Below, piece after piece: positions 51,638 to 60,812 of a stretch of 64,000 bases of DNA. The stretch comes from Paraburkholderia caledonica NBRC 102488 (GTDB lineage: Bacteria; Pseudomonadota; Gammaproteobacteria; Burkholderiales; Burkholderiaceae). The notes under the pieces are model-generated. The model was not told where the DNA came from and did not search any database. It worked only from the letters and a program-made list of their open reading frames with translations. Numbering within the stretch: the first letter of the stretch is position 1; the number at the start of each line of letters is the position of its first letter. The DNA lies in assembly GCF_000685095.1 (NCBI RefSeq), contig NZ_BAYE01000002.1:558001-622000 (forward strand). The letters run 5' to 3'. The translations under genes and the position numbers were made by a program.

Positions 51638-52146
51638 GCGCGCGCCCCTTCGGAAGCATTCTTTTGCGACGCGAGTAGTTCTGCGGCGCGCTGCACAGCA
51701 CGCACGATCTCCACATGTGTGCCGCAGCGGCACAGGTTGCGCGACAACTCGCGTCGGATCGTTTCCACACTGGGATGCGGATCGCGATCGAGCAACGCCT
51801 TCGCCGTCATGATCATGCCGCTCAGGCAATAGCCGCATTGCGCGGCCTGCTCTTCGATAAAAGCCTGTTGCACTGGATGCAGCGCGGCACGTGTACCCAG
51901 TCCTTCGAGCGTGGTGATCTCGCGGCCTAGTGCAACTTTGGCGGTCGTCACGCACGCACGCGTCGGCACGCCGTCGAGCAGCACCGTGCATGCGCCGCAC
52001 TCGCCCAGTCCGCAGCCGAACTTCGGACCGTTGAGCGCGAGGTCGTTGCGCAACAGATAAAGCAACGGCGTGTCGGCGGCGGCGCTGACAAGATGCGTCG
52101 CGCCGTTGACTTTCAGCGCGAGCGGCGCGGGCCCGTTCACGAGCAC
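51634..52146 (-). CDS. nicA: nicotinate dehydrogenase-type 2Fe-2S subunit
   Basis: A 170-residue two-cluster ferredoxin subunit of the xanthine oxidase family. The plant-type cluster motif is C-x4-C-x2-C-x11-C and the second cluster motif is C-x2-C-x31-C-x-C, both complete. It carries electrons from the molybdenum site of the large subunit to its haems. The frame opens with a GTG at 52146, just upstream of the conserved LKVNG beta strand. It precedes and overlaps the large subunit gene, and follows the enamidase gene by 25 bp. Confidence 0.9.
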   Translation of the reverse strand: MLVNGPAPLALKVNGATHLVSAAADTPLLYLLRNDLALNGPKFGCGLGECGACTVLLDGVPTRACVTTAKVALGREITTLEGLGTRAALHPVQQAFIEEQAAQCGYCLSGMIMTAKALLDRDPHPSVETIRRELSRNLCRCGTHVEIVRAVQRAAELLASQKNASEGARA

Positions 52147-52171
52147 ACCGCGCGCGCTAACCGTTGCGCGC

Positions 52172-53371
52172 TCACAGCACGACCGGCACTTCGGTCGCGG
52201 GCGGCGTATTACGACTGCGCCTGCAACGGATCAAACCGTCGATCATCACCATGCCAACGCCCGGAATGTCGCCGAGCTGCACGCTTTCGAGCAGCGTGTC
52301 AGCCGCCGTATGTTGCGCGCGGTCCATGAAGACGAGGTCGGCGGGACGTCCCACCTCGATCAAGCCCTGGCGTAAGTTCCGCTGACGCGCGGTATTGCCG
52401 GTCGCGAAGCAGAACGCGATTTCAGCGGGCACATCCGCGAGACTGGAAATGAGCGCGATCATCCGCAAAATGCCCAACGGTTGGACGCCGGAGCCGGCGG
52501 GACTGTCGGTGCCGAGAATGATCCGGTGCGGGCATTTCAGTTCGACCGCATGACGGGCCGTCAGCAATGCGATGCGTTCGTTGCCGTTATGAACTATCTC
52601 GAGTGCGCGGCTCGACTGCTCGCACAAATCGCAAACATGCCGGTAAGACAGCGACGTATGTCCGCCGTTGATGTGGCCGATTACGTCGGCATCGGCCTCC
52701 AGCACCACGTCGCGGTCGATCAGGCCGGAGCCGGGAATGGAGGGGCCGCCCGTATGAATCGTGCTCTGAATGCCGTACTTACGCGCCCACGCAACCATCT
52801 GCGCGGCTTCCTCGCCGGCCTTCACGCTGCCGAGACCGACTTCGCCGAGCAGCTTCACGCCCGCTTCGGACAGCTCCTTGAAATCCTCCTCGACCATGCC
52901 CTTCTCGATGACCGGCGCGCCCGCCATCACCTTGACGCCGCCGCCGACTCCCGCGCCGCGCATGCCTTCGAACGAACGCTGCGCGGTGATCGCCAGTGCC
53001 TTCACGCCGAGCACATCTTTCGGACGACCAGGTAAATGTACTTCGCCGGCTGAGATCATTGTTGTTACGCCGCCGTTCAGATTCGATTCGATCCAGCCCA
53101 TCTGGTTCTGGCGCGGCGTCCAGTCGCCGAATACCGGATGCACGTGCGAGTCGATCAGGCCGGGCGCGACGGTCGTACCCTTGCAGTCCACCGTGGTGCG
53201 CGCGCCCTCAAGGTCGCAGTCTTTCTCTTTGCCCACAGCAACGATCACGCCGTCGTCGATCACCAGCGTGTCGGCGTCGAGAATCGGCTGATCGATGTCG
53301 CCGGATAACAGCAGCCCGATGTTCGTTACCGCGACCTTGCCCGACAAGCCTGTCAACGTCTCTGCTGCCAT
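52172..53371 (-). CDS. ena: enamidase (amidohydrolase family)
   Basis: A 399-residue metal-dependent amidohydrolase. The HVH metal motif is at residues 76-78 (GLIDSHVHP); TIHTGG, GHINGG and the Asp of LGTDSPAGSG follow. The overall pattern, including GGVTTMISAGEVHLPGRPKD and the closing SRNTPPA, resembles the enamidase of Eubacterium barkeri, which opens 1,4,5,6-tetrahydro-6-oxonicotinate to 2-formylglutarate and ammonia. The ATG at 53371 is chosen for its GGAGAGG site. It lies directly upstream of nicA in the operon. Recognition is from memory of the family. Confidence 0.83.
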   Translation of the reverse strand: MAAETLTGLSGKVAVTNIGLLLSGDIDQPILDADTLVIDDGVIVAVGKEKDCDLEGARTTVDCKGTTVAPGLIDSHVHPVFGDWTPRQNQMGWIESNLNGGVTTMISAGEVHLPGRPKDVLGVKALAITAQRSFEGMRGAGVGGGVKVMAGAPVIEKGMVEEDFKELSEAGVKLLGEVGLGSVKAGEEAAQMVAWARKYGIQSTIHTGGPSIPGSGLIDRDVVLEADADVIGHINGGHTSLSYRHVCDLCEQSSRALEIVHNGNERIALLTARHAVELKCPHRIILGTDSPAGSGVQPLGILRMIALISSLADVPAEIAFCFATGNTARQRNLRQGLIEVGRPADLVFMDRAQHTAADTLLESVQLGDIPGVGMVMIDGLIRCRRSRNTPPATEVPVVL

Positions 53372-53412
53372 CTGCCTCTCCTTTCGCAACGACTGTCCTA
53401 ATCACACGCGAA

Positions 53413-54126
53413 TCAAACGCTAAGGTAAGCGCGCCTCACTGTTTCGTTACTTGCCAGTTCGCCGATCGTGCCGCTAAAACGGATCTGCCCTTTTTCGAGC
53501 ACATATGCGCGGTCGCTGACCAGCTCCGCGAAGTGCAGGTTCTGTTCGGATAACAGAATGGATAGCCCTTCGCGCTTGAGTTCGAGAATCATATTGGCCA
53601 TCTGCTCGACGATCACGGGTGCCACGCCCTCGGACGGTTCATCGAGCAACACGAGATACGGGTTACCCATCAACGTGCGCGATACGGTGAGCATCTGCTG
53701 CTCGCCGCCGCTCATCTGACCGCCGGGGCGTTTCGGCATTTCGCCGAGGTTGGGGAACAGACGGAACAGCTTCTCCGGCGTCCATTGCGGCGCGCCTTCG
53801 CGCGGCGGCTGGCGGCCAGTGTCGAGGTTCTCCATCACTGTCAAATCGGCAAAGACACGCCGGTCTTCTGGAACGAAGCCCATGCCCATGCGAGCGATCT
53901 TGTAGGGTGCCAGCGCAGCAATGTTCTGGCCGCGAAAGGTGACTTCTCCCTGGCGGCGCGGCAGCAGACCCATTACCGCTTTCATGGTGGTCGATTTGCC
54001 CGCGCCGTTGCGGCCCATCAACGCGACAACTTCGCCGCGGCCCACTTCCAGGCCGACATCGAACAGAATGTGAGCGCGGCCATAAAACGCGTTGAGGCCT
54101 GTTACTTTCAGCATCGGCTCGCTCAT
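53413..54126 (-). CDS. livF: branched-chain amino acid-type ABC transporter ATP-binding protein (LivF)
   Basis: A 237-residue LivF-like ATPase. Walker A is GRNGAGKST (residues about 37-45); MGFVPEDRRVFADLTVMENL, the signature MSGGEQQML and Walker B LVLLDEPSEGV follow. It is the second ATPase of a Liv-type importer. The start at 54126 overlaps the LivG stop (ATGA). By operon context it helps import a pyridine carboxylate or related acid, not branched-chain amino acids. Confidence 0.93.
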   Translation of the reverse strand: MSEPMLKVTGLNAFYGRAHILFDVGLEVGRGEVVALMGRNGAGKSTTMKAVMGLLPRRQGEVTFRGQNIAALAPYKIARMGMGFVPEDRRVFADLTVMENLDTGRQPPREGAPQWTPEKLFRLFPNLGEMPKRPGGQMSGGEQQMLTVSRTLMGNPYLVLLDEPSEGVAPVIVEQMANMILELKREGLSILLSEQNLHFAELVSDRAYVLEKGQIRFSGTIGELASNETVRRAYLSV

Positions 54127-54932
54127 TGCAGCGCTCCCCTTGCAGCATGGTCACCTGCCATGTCGTGCAGCGCCGCGTGCGGCTGAAACGTCTTGCCGGT
54201 GCCGAAATACACTTCCTGCACGCGCGGGTCGTTGCGGATCGTGTCACCGTCGCCCTCGGCGATCAGCTTGCCGCGCGCGAGCACGATCATCCGGTCGGCG
54301 TAAGCGAACACCACGTCCATGCTGTGCTCGGTGAACAGCACGCCGATTTTCTGCTCCGTGACGAGCCGCCTGGTCAGCGCCATCAGATCGTTGCGCTCCT
54401 TCGGCGCCATGCCCGCAGTGGGCTCGTCCATCAACAGAAGCTTCGGCCGGTTCGCGAGTGCAATGGCAAGCTCGACACGCTTCACGTCGCCATACGCGAG
54501 AACGCCGCATGCGCGGTTCGCGTCGGCGGCCATGCCGACCTGTTCGAGCAGCGCGAACGCTTCATCTGCATAGCGCGAGGCCGCGGGCTTCCACACGCCG
54601 AAGGTTTTGCGTTCGCGTGAGACAAGGGCCATCTGCACGTTTTCGAGCACCGTCATTGAGTTGAAGGTTGCCGCGATCTGGAATGTCCGGCCCACGCCGA
54701 GCCGCCAGATGTCGCGCGGACGCATGCCGACGAGTTCGTGTCCGTCGAAACGGATAGAGCCTGACGAAGGCGGTAATTGTCCGTTGACCATGTTGAAGCA
54801 AGTGGATTTGCCCGCGCCGTTAGGCCCGAGCAATGCGAGAAGCTGGCCGGCTTCGAGCGTGAATGAAACGTCGTCGACCGCTTTCAGACCGCCGAACGAT
54901 TTGCAGAGGCCGGATACGTGCAGCAAGCTCAT
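54123..54932 (-). CDS. livG: branched-chain amino acid-type ABC transporter ATP-binding protein (LivG)
   Basis: A 269-residue LivG-like ATPase. Walker A is GPNGAGKST; the LivG-specific VGRTFQIAATFNSMTVLENV follows. The signature region, usually LSGGQ-like, reads ACGVLAYGDVKRVELAIALA, the atypical form seen in many LivG proteins. Walker B is LLLMDEPTAGM. It overlaps both neighbours by ATGA, showing tight coupling with the fused permease and LivF. Confidence 0.92.
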   Translation of the reverse strand: MSLLHVSGLCKSFGGLKAVDDVSFTLEAGQLLALLGPNGAGKSTCFNMVNGQLPPSSGSIRFDGHELVGMRPRDIWRLGVGRTFQIAATFNSMTVLENVQMALVSRERKTFGVWKPAASRYADEAFALLEQVGMAADANRACGVLAYGDVKRVELAIALANRPKLLLMDEPTAGMAPKERNDLMALTRRLVTEQKIGVLFTEHSMDVVFAYADRMIVLARGKLIAEGDGDTIRNDPRVQEVYFGTGKTFQPHAALHDMAGDHAARGALQ

Positions 54933-56869
54933 AGCCCCTCCTTGATCGCCGTGCGTTGCGACGGTTGCGGGCCGTTGTTCTCAGCGTTGGCGGCCGTGTC
55001 ATCGCCAAAACGATCGCGGATAAAGCCGACGAGGCCCTGCGGAAACGCGATCACCAGCAACAGAATCGTGAAGCCCAGCAGCGCCTGCCAGTAATCGGTC
55101 TGCCGCGCGACGGTGTCCTGCAGCCACGTGAAAACAGCCGCACCGACTATCGGCCCGGTGAGCGTCTGCAAGCCGCCGAGCAGCACCATCACGAGTCCGT
55201 CGACGGAACGGCTCACGCTGATCACTTCCGGCGATATCGTGCCCTTGGAGAATGCATACAACGAACCCGCGAGACCGCAGAACAGCGACGCGATCACGAA
55301 AGCGGCCCATTGCACGCGCTTCACGTCGATGCCGATCGCCTCCGCGCGCAGCACCGAATCTCGCGACGCGCGCATTGCATATCCGAGCGGCGAGAACAAC
55401 ATGCGGCGCAGGAGCCATACGCCGATCACCGCACACGCAAGCGTCAGGTAATAAAACGCCACCGGCGACGACAGCCAGTTAGACGGCCACAAGCCGAGAA
55501 TGCCGTTGCTGCCGCCCGTCACATCGTCCCATTGGAAAACGACCGACCACACGATCTGTGCGAACGCGAGTGTCAGCATTGCGAGGTACACGCCGGAAAG
55601 GCGCACACAGAACCAGCCGAACACCAGCGCGCCTGCAACGGCCAGAAGCGGTCCGAGCAGCAAGGCGGCTTCCATCGGCAGATTCAACACCTTGAGGAAG
55701 AGTGCGGCGCCATATGCGCCGAGCCCGAAATACGCAGCATGACCGAACGAATGCATGCCACCCGGCCCCATGATGAAATGCAGACTCGTCGCGAACAGCA
55801 CTGCGATGAGAATTTCAACGAGCAGCACCGGCATATACGGGAACGCATTCGCCGTGAGCGGCGCGAGCAACAGGATCAGCAGTGCAATCGCGGCAAGCCA
55901 TTTGAGCCGCTTTCCCGCTGGACGCAGAGGCGCTTCCGGCGCGGCCATGCCGCGCACTGCAGCACTTGCGCGGCCGAGCAAACCCCAAGGCCGCACCACG
56001 AGCACGACGGCCATCACGACGAATTCCGCAACCAGCGTAAAGCGGCTCAACGAGAGACCGACACCGAATAACGTCACATGTCCGATGCCGATGCACAGCG
56101 CCTTGATCTCGGCGATGATCAGCGCCGCGACGAACGCGCCCGGAATCGAACCCATGCCGCCGACCACGACGACCACGAACGCATTGCCGATCGTCTCCAG
56201 ATCGAGCGAGAGGTTCGCCGACATACGCGGCCCTTGCAGCGCACCGCCCAATCCGGCGAGAAATGCGCCGACGAAAAACACGCCTGTAAACAGCCACGCC
56301 TGATTGATGCCGAGCGCGCCAAGCATCTCGCGATCATGAGTGGCCGCGCGCACGAGCGTGCCCCAACGCGTGCGCGTCAACGCATACCAGAGCAGGAGCA
56401 AAACCACCGGGCCGATTACGATCAATGCGATGTCATACGTCGGCAACGGATGGCCGAGAAAATCCACTGCGCCCGCAAGATGCGGCGCGCGCGGTCCGAA
56501 CAGATCTTCGGGTCCCCATAGCCACAACGCGGCGTCGCGAAAGATCAATACGAGTGCAAACGTGGCAAGAAGATGGAACAACTCCGGCGCCTGATAAATG
56601 CGCCTGAGCACGATCACCTCGACGAGCGCGCCGAGCACCGCCACGATCAGAGCGGCGGCCAGCACCGAAAGCCAGAAGCCGCCCGCGGTGTGTCCGAAAC
56701 GGCTGGCGATGCTGTAGGCCACGTAGATGCCGAACATGTAGAACGAGCCGTGCGCAAAGTTGACGATGCGCGTTACGCCAAAGATCAACGACAAGCCGGC
56801 GGCGACGAGAAATAGCGTCGACGCATCGGCGAGTCCGTTGACCAGTTGTACCAGCAAATTCGAAAGCAT
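54929..56869 (-). CDS. fused LivH-LivM ABC permease
   Basis: A 646-residue fusion of the two permeases normally encoded separately. The first ~310 residues are LivH-like (LVNGLADASTLFLVAAGLSL, then GLSLIFGVTRIVNFAHG). A cytoplasmic linker with Pro and Arg follows, then ~310 residues of LivM (GPGGMHSFGHAAYFGLGAYG and LRAEAIGIDVKRVQW). The ATG at 56869 is chosen because it gives a normal LivH start; the frame extends 31 codons further. The fusion fixes subunit stoichiometry. It is coupled to LivG by ATGA. Confidence 0.9.
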   Translation of the reverse strand: MLSNLLVQLVNGLADASTLFLVAAGLSLIFGVTRIVNFAHGSFYMFGIYVAYSIASRFGHTAGGFWLSVLAAALIVAVLGALVEVIVLRRIYQAPELFHLLATFALVLIFRDAALWLWGPEDLFGPRAPHLAGAVDFLGHPLPTYDIALIVIGPVVLLLLWYALTRTRWGTLVRAATHDREMLGALGINQAWLFTGVFFVGAFLAGLGGALQGPRMSANLSLDLETIGNAFVVVVVGGMGSIPGAFVAALIIAEIKALCIGIGHVTLFGVGLSLSRFTLVAEFVVMAVVLVVRPWGLLGRASAAVRGMAAPEAPLRPAGKRLKWLAAIALLILLLAPLTANAFPYMPVLLVEILIAVLFATSLHFIMGPGGMHSFGHAAYFGLGAYGAALFLKVLNLPMEAALLLGPLLAVAGALVFGWFCVRLSGVYLAMLTLAFAQIVWSVVFQWDDVTGGSNGILGLWPSNWLSSPVAFYYLTLACAVIGVWLLRRMLFSPLGYAMRASRDSVLRAEAIGIDVKRVQWAAFVIASLFCGLAGSLYAFSKGTISPEVISVSRSVDGLVMVLLGGLQTLTGPIVGAAVFTWLQDTVARQTDYWQALLGFTILLLVIAFPQGLVGFIRDRFGDDTAANAENNGPQPSQRTAIKEGL

Positions 56870-57043
56870 CGAGACCCTCGGCAGCTTGCTGACGATCCAC
56901 GCGCCAAACGGCAAGAGGCTCGACCAGCAGACGTTGCGGCGCGTACGGCACCGTGCTCGCACGCATCAACGGCAGCACACTACCTGAAAGAAAGCCCTTG
57001 CGGGAAGCCGTGAAAAAATCGCATGCAAATCCCTGTGCAAGCG

Positions 57044-57628
57044 TCAGCGCAAACCATCCTCGCCCTTGATTTCACTTGCCTGCAAACCGCCGATACGCGG
57101 CAACGGCCGGCCCGACGCGGTCACGGCCACCGCGACCACGATCTCGTTGGCACGCGGCGCATCCGACACGCGCGCCTCGATCGCGTCGAAATGACTGCGC
57201 ACGAAAGCGGCGTCCTTATGGCCGAGTGGCACGTCGATCGCGGTGCCGAGCGTGCCCATTTTTTTCGCCGACGGCACGAGCGCCGCGCCCTTTTCGACCG
57301 CCGCGCGCAACGGCGCGCCGAGCTTCGGGTGCAAAATCGCGGCGGCGTGTTCGAGTTCGCCTGCCTCGCCGACAATCGCGGCCTTGCCGTAACTTTGCGC
57401 GTCGCCCGGTTCGATGCCGAGCGCTTCGACGCACCTCTTGCCGAGCAGCGCGCCCAGTTCCTCGCCGGCCTCGATTAGCGCGTCGAGCTTCGCTTCGTAG
57501 CGGCCCGCGTACGGGTTGTCGATCACCGCGATCGCCACCGCGCGACGTGCCGGCGGATCGACGTTCTGGCCCATTTCAATGCGTGTTTCGTCCACTTGCA
57601 CGACTAGCTTGCGAAGCCTGATTGCCAT
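57044..57628 (-). CDS. amino acid synthesis (DUF1185) family protein, copy 2
   Basis: A 194-residue protein of the AA_synth (DUF1185) family. The repeating family blocks are visible: RRAVAIAVIDNPYAGRYEAKLDAL, a GKAAIVGEAGELEHAAAILHP segment, GTAIDVPLGHKDAAFVRSHFDAIEAR and a C-terminal GLQASEIKGEDGLR. It is a clear paralogue of the next upstream gene. The enzymatic role is not established; structures exist, but the name is not evidence of amino-acid synthesis. It is separated by 174 bp from the permease gene downstream in the operon. Confidence 0.87.
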   Translation of the reverse strand: MAIRLRKLVVQVDETRIEMGQNVDPPARRAVAIAVIDNPYAGRYEAKLDALIEAGEELGALLGKRCVEALGIEPGDAQSYGKAAIVGEAGELEHAAAILHPKLGAPLRAAVEKGAALVPSAKKMGTLGTAIDVPLGHKDAAFVRSHFDAIEARVSDAPRANEIVVAVAVTASGRPLPRIGGLQASEIKGEDGLR

Positions 57629-57699
57629 TTCGCTCTCCGTGTTTCCATGCCTGCGTTGCTCTGTGTTGTCCGTGCGCCCGTTGCAACCTTAAACGTGGT

Positions 57700-58290
57700 T
57701 CAGCGCAGGCCGTCCTTGCCCACAATCGCCTCTTTCGCGAGCCCGCCGACGCGCGCATGCACGCGCTGACCGGTGCTCATCGCGAGGATGTACACCACCT
57801 CGTCGGCGGACGGTGCGCCGGGCACGCGTACTTCGATCGCGTCGAAATGACTGCGCACGTAGCTCGCATTCACATGCGTAAGCGGTACGTCGAGCGCGGT
57901 GGAAGGCGCGCCGACCTTTTTCGTCGACGGCACGATAGCGTTGGTGGGCACGCCATTTTTCTCCAGCAACTCGCGCATCGCATAGCCGCCTGGCACATGC
58001 CACAACGCGCCGTGTTCGAGTTCGCCACGCGAGCCGACAATTGCGCCCTTGCCATAACTTTCGATCGACGCGTGCGGGACCGCCATCGCCGCGAGCAGCC
58101 GCTGCGCCATGTCGAAGCCAATGGGCTTGAGCGCTTCCATCGCGTGTTCGATGTTCGCTTCATAGCGGCCGGCGAACGGGTTCGTCATCACAGCGGCAAT
58201 GGCACCGCGCCGCAACGGCTCCGCGGGCGCTGGGCCGAACTCGTGGAAGATGTCTTCGACGTGCGTCAGCACGCGGCGTATTTCGAACAC
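57700..58290 (-). CDS. amino acid synthesis (DUF1185) family protein, copy 1
   Basis: A 196-residue DUF1185 protein. The start is a GTG at 58290, supported by a perfectly placed GGAGGTTCC. The same blocks as in copy 2 appear (GRYEANIEHAMEAL, ESYGKGAIVGSRGELEHGALW, DVPLTHVNASYVRSHFDAIEVR). It overlaps the end of the UPF0280 gene by 25 bp. The two copies may form a heteromeric complex. The link with a 6-hydroxynicotinate reductase operon suggests a role in handling a ring-reduced intermediate, which is inference. Confidence 0.87.
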   Translation of the reverse strand: MFEIRRVLTHVEDIFHEFGPAPAEPLRRGAIAAVMTNPFAGRYEANIEHAMEALKPIGFDMAQRLLAAMAVPHASIESYGKGAIVGSRGELEHGALWHVPGGYAMRELLEKNGVPTNAIVPSTKKVGAPSTALDVPLTHVNASYVRSHFDAIEVRVPGAPSADEVVYILAMSTGQRVHARVGGLAKEAIVGKDGLR

Positions 58291-59207
58291 GGAACCTCCG
58301 TTGTTGTTTGAGCGCGATGTGAAAGCAACGCGCCCGTGCCGTGCATACCGGCGACTCGCACTCGCCCTTGCAAGAACAATGCGGCGCCGTCAATCATCTC
58401 TCTATCGAGCAAACGCCGCGCGGCTTCAACGCCGCGTGCAAGTGCAAAATCGATGAGCGGCTGTGGCAGCGAAGGCACGTTGGCGGTAACAAGCCGGTCA
58501 CCCAGATCGGTGTCGTCCTTCAGCGACGAAGCCGGTACACGTACGATGCCTGCATGATTGAGATTCACAGCGTTGGCGATCATCGTCGCGGCGGCGTCGG
58601 CGCTTGCCGCATTGCGTGCGAGCACCGTCACACTGTCCGCGATGCCGAGACTGAAACTGCGGCCGCGCCAACCGCTCGTGGCAATGCCGCGAATGGGCGT
58701 GTTCGCATCGAGCGTGAGATTGGCGTCGAGCGCGTCGCCGCCTCGGCGCTGCACCTTCGCGAGCGACTGCGAGACGTCCGCAAATACACCGACGCGATAT
58801 TGCCGGCCTTCCGTCAAATAAAACGCTATGTCGCCGCCATTGTTGATGAACGCGCGAGAGATGCCTTCACGCGCGAATGCATCTATCAACTCGTCGGCGA
58901 CGCTGCCTGCAACGGCCGCCATTGGCGTGATAAAGCGGGCGCGGTGAGGATGGCACGCGGACCACATGCGACGCGCAACACGGCCTTGAAGCGCGCAGTC
59001 ATCAGGCGACGCGTCGGCGCCAATGGGTCGCCGAAGCCTTTTTAATTCATCGACCAGTTCAGGCAATACGTCGACAAAACGCGTCCAGCACGCATCAAAA
59101 GCAGCTTGCAGCGCGGCGGGTTCTCCGTCGGCGCCGAGGATCAGATCGATCGGCCCGTGCTGCCAATGCCAGCGGGTTGCGTCGATGCGGATGCGGGTTG
59201 GCCTCAT
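58266..59207 (-). CDS. UPF0280-family protein (ApbE-like)
   Basis: A 313-residue UPF0280 protein, related in fold to ApbE flavin transferases. Family blocks include MAAVAGSVADELIDAFAREG, NNGGDIAFYL, GIATSGWRGRSFSLGIADSVTVLA and a C-terminal DLGDRLVTANVPSLP. ApbE proteins attach FMN to target proteins; UPF0280 has not been assigned a reaction to my knowledge. It follows the 6-hydroxynicotinate reductase gene by 21 bp, so a role in maturing that flavo-iron-sulphur enzyme is an attractive but unproven idea. Confidence 0.86.
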   Translation of the reverse strand: MRPTRIRIDATRWHWQHGPIDLILGADGEPAALQAAFDACWTRFVDVLPELVDELKRLRRPIGADASPDDCALQGRVARRMWSACHPHRARFITPMAAVAGSVADELIDAFAREGISRAFINNGGDIAFYLTEGRQYRVGVFADVSQSLAKVQRRGGDALDANLTLDANTPIRGIATSGWRGRSFSLGIADSVTVLARNAASADAAATMIANAVNLNHAGIVRVPASSLKDDTDLGDRLVTANVPSLPQPLIDFALARGVEAARRLLDREMIDGAALFLQGRVRVAGMHGTGALLSHRAQTTTEVPCSKYAAC

Positions 59208-59228
59208 TGCGTTGTCGTGACAGTCCGG

Positions 59229-60812
59229 TTAGCCGAGCATTGGCGGCATGACGGGTGGCCACGGATTAACCGGATTGGCGGCCACCATGCGGCGCGCAAG
59301 CGGCGCGCCTTCGATATGTTCGGGACCGTTGATCAACACGTTTTCCAATGAACGCACTGCATCCAGATGGCCGCCGAGATCGCGATAGGCGTCGTACGTC
59401 ATGGTGAATTCGATCGGCGCAACAATCGCGGGCGTCGGTACAGTACCGAACGACCGGTCAGGCATGCGCGATACGTCGACCATCACGGTGATGCCGCCGC
59501 CTGGCCACACATAAGCCGGCGCGCCGCCGCATGTCACGTTGACGAGCTTCTGCTTGATCGCGCGCGTGAGCAGAACCGGGTTCTCGGTCGCGCCCGCGCG
59601 CAGACTGCCGCCCGCGCCGCCGAGAAATAGCACCGTGGCAAGCGACGGCTCGCAGTTTTCGCCGATTCGCTCCACTGTTCTGCGCACCGCATCGGGCATC
59701 TCGGCCACGCGCGGAACGAGATCCTGATCGAGCTCATACCACTGCGCGTGCTCGCCGGTGGTCGACACCATCAGCAGGCGCATGCCGGGTTTCGCAACTG
59801 CAGGGTCGAAGCCTTCGATAATCGCAAGGGGGTCCTGAATGTCGGTGCCGCCCCAGCCAATGCCAGGATTCGCCACCTGAAAGTAGCGGCCGGGCGTCGA
59901 CTTGCGTCCGCGAATCCGGATGCCGGAGCGTGTCATGCCGAGGCAGCGCCCCGCCTGATGTTCGGTCAGCACGCCGGTGATGTGATCGTCCACTACGACG
60001 ACTTCGTCCGCGTGCCCGAACCATTGCTTAGCGAAGATGCCGATAGTCGCCGACCCGCAACCCACGCGCATGCGCTGCTCTTCGACACCGTCGACAACCG
60101 GCGCGGCACCGGCGCGAATCGCGAGGCTCGCGCCGCCGTCTATGCTCAACTCCACCGCCTGTTTATTGCCGAGCGCGAGCATCATGTCGCAAGTCACGCG
60201 GCCTTCTTTCTTGCTGCCGCCGGTCAGATGATGCACGCCGCCGAGACTCAACATTTGCGAGCCGTATTCGGCCGTCGTCACATGCCCGACGATCTCACCC
60301 TGACAGCGCACGTTGGCCTGCTCGGGACCGAGAAAACGGTCAGTGTCGATTTTTACCTTGAAGCTGCAATAGCTGAAAATGCCTTCGGTGACGACCGTGA
60401 TCATGTCGACGTCGTCGCGCTTCGACGCAACGATAAAAGGCGCGGGTTTGTAGTCGGGGTAAGTGGACGATGCGCCGACACCGGTCACGAACAGCGCCTG
60501 CTCGGTGGAATCCTCTTGAGCATCTGACGATGTACCGAATTCGACCGTGGAGTCCGCTCCGTTTGCGCGAGAGAGAAACACCACCGGATCGACGCGAATG
60601 AGCCGTCCGCTTGCATTCGCATAGCGATCGCATGCACCGGTGCGGCCTTCCGATATCTGACACAGCACCGGACAGGCATTGCATTCGATCTTGTTCGACG
60701 CCATCCGCTCGCTGCGCGGCGCCGCCTTCTCGAGCACGGTGGGGCCGGGCGTCGAGGCGGTTTCGCCGTCCACGCGCTCTGCACCGAAATCGACCTTCGT
60801 ATGTTCTGTCAT
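59229..60812 (-). CDS. hnr: 6-hydroxynicotinate reductase
   Basis: About 527 residues from the ATG at 60812 (ATGs at 60836 and 60908 are alternatives, none with a strong ribosome site). A cysteine motif C-x2-C-x3-C-x9-C near the N-terminus (CNACPVLC...GAC) fits a 4Fe-4S cluster. The body includes NVRCQGEIVGHVTTAEYGSQ and a glycine-rich FLGGAGGSLRAGATENPVLL. It matches the family annotated as 6-hydroxynicotinate reductase, which uses ferredoxin to reduce 6-hydroxynicotinate to 1,4,5,6-tetrahydro-6-oxonicotinate. It is the first gene of the operon and is divergent from a TetR regulator. Confidence 0.85.
   Translation of the reverse strand: MTEHTKVDFGAERVDGETASTPGPTVLEKAAPRSERMASNKIECNACPVLCQISEGRTGACDRYANASGRLIRVDPVVFLSRANGADSTVEFGTSSDAQEDSTEQALFVTGVGASSTYPDYKPAPFIVASKRDDVDMITVVTEGIFSYCSFKVKIDTDRFLGPEQANVRCQGEIVGHVTTAEYGSQMLSLGGVHHLTGGSKKEGRVTCDMMLALGNKQAVELSIDGGASLAIRAGAAPVVDGVEEQRMRVGCGSATIGIFAKQWFGHADEVVVVDDHITGVLTEHQAGRCLGMTRSGIRIRGRKSTPGRYFQVANPGIGWGGTDIQDPLAIIEGFDPAVAKPGMRLLMVSTTGEHAQWYELDQDLVPRVAEMPDAVRRTVERIGENCEPSLATVLFLGGAGGSLRAGATENPVLLTRAIKQKLVNVTCGGAPAYVWPGGGITVMVDVSRMPDRSFGTVPTPAIVAPIEFTMTYDAYRDLGGHLDAVRSLENVLINGPEHIEGAPLARRMVAANPVNPWPPVMPPMLG

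Noticed and set aside
51638..52000. An N-terminal extension of the NicB-like protein to 52000
   Set aside because: It would overlap most of the NicA-like gene. The ATG at 51637 gives the usual coupled ATGA arrangement.
54956..56071. A 371-codon plus-strand open frame opposite the fused permease
   Set aside because: Arg/His/Gln-rich with no domain; it is the antisense shadow of the LivM half.
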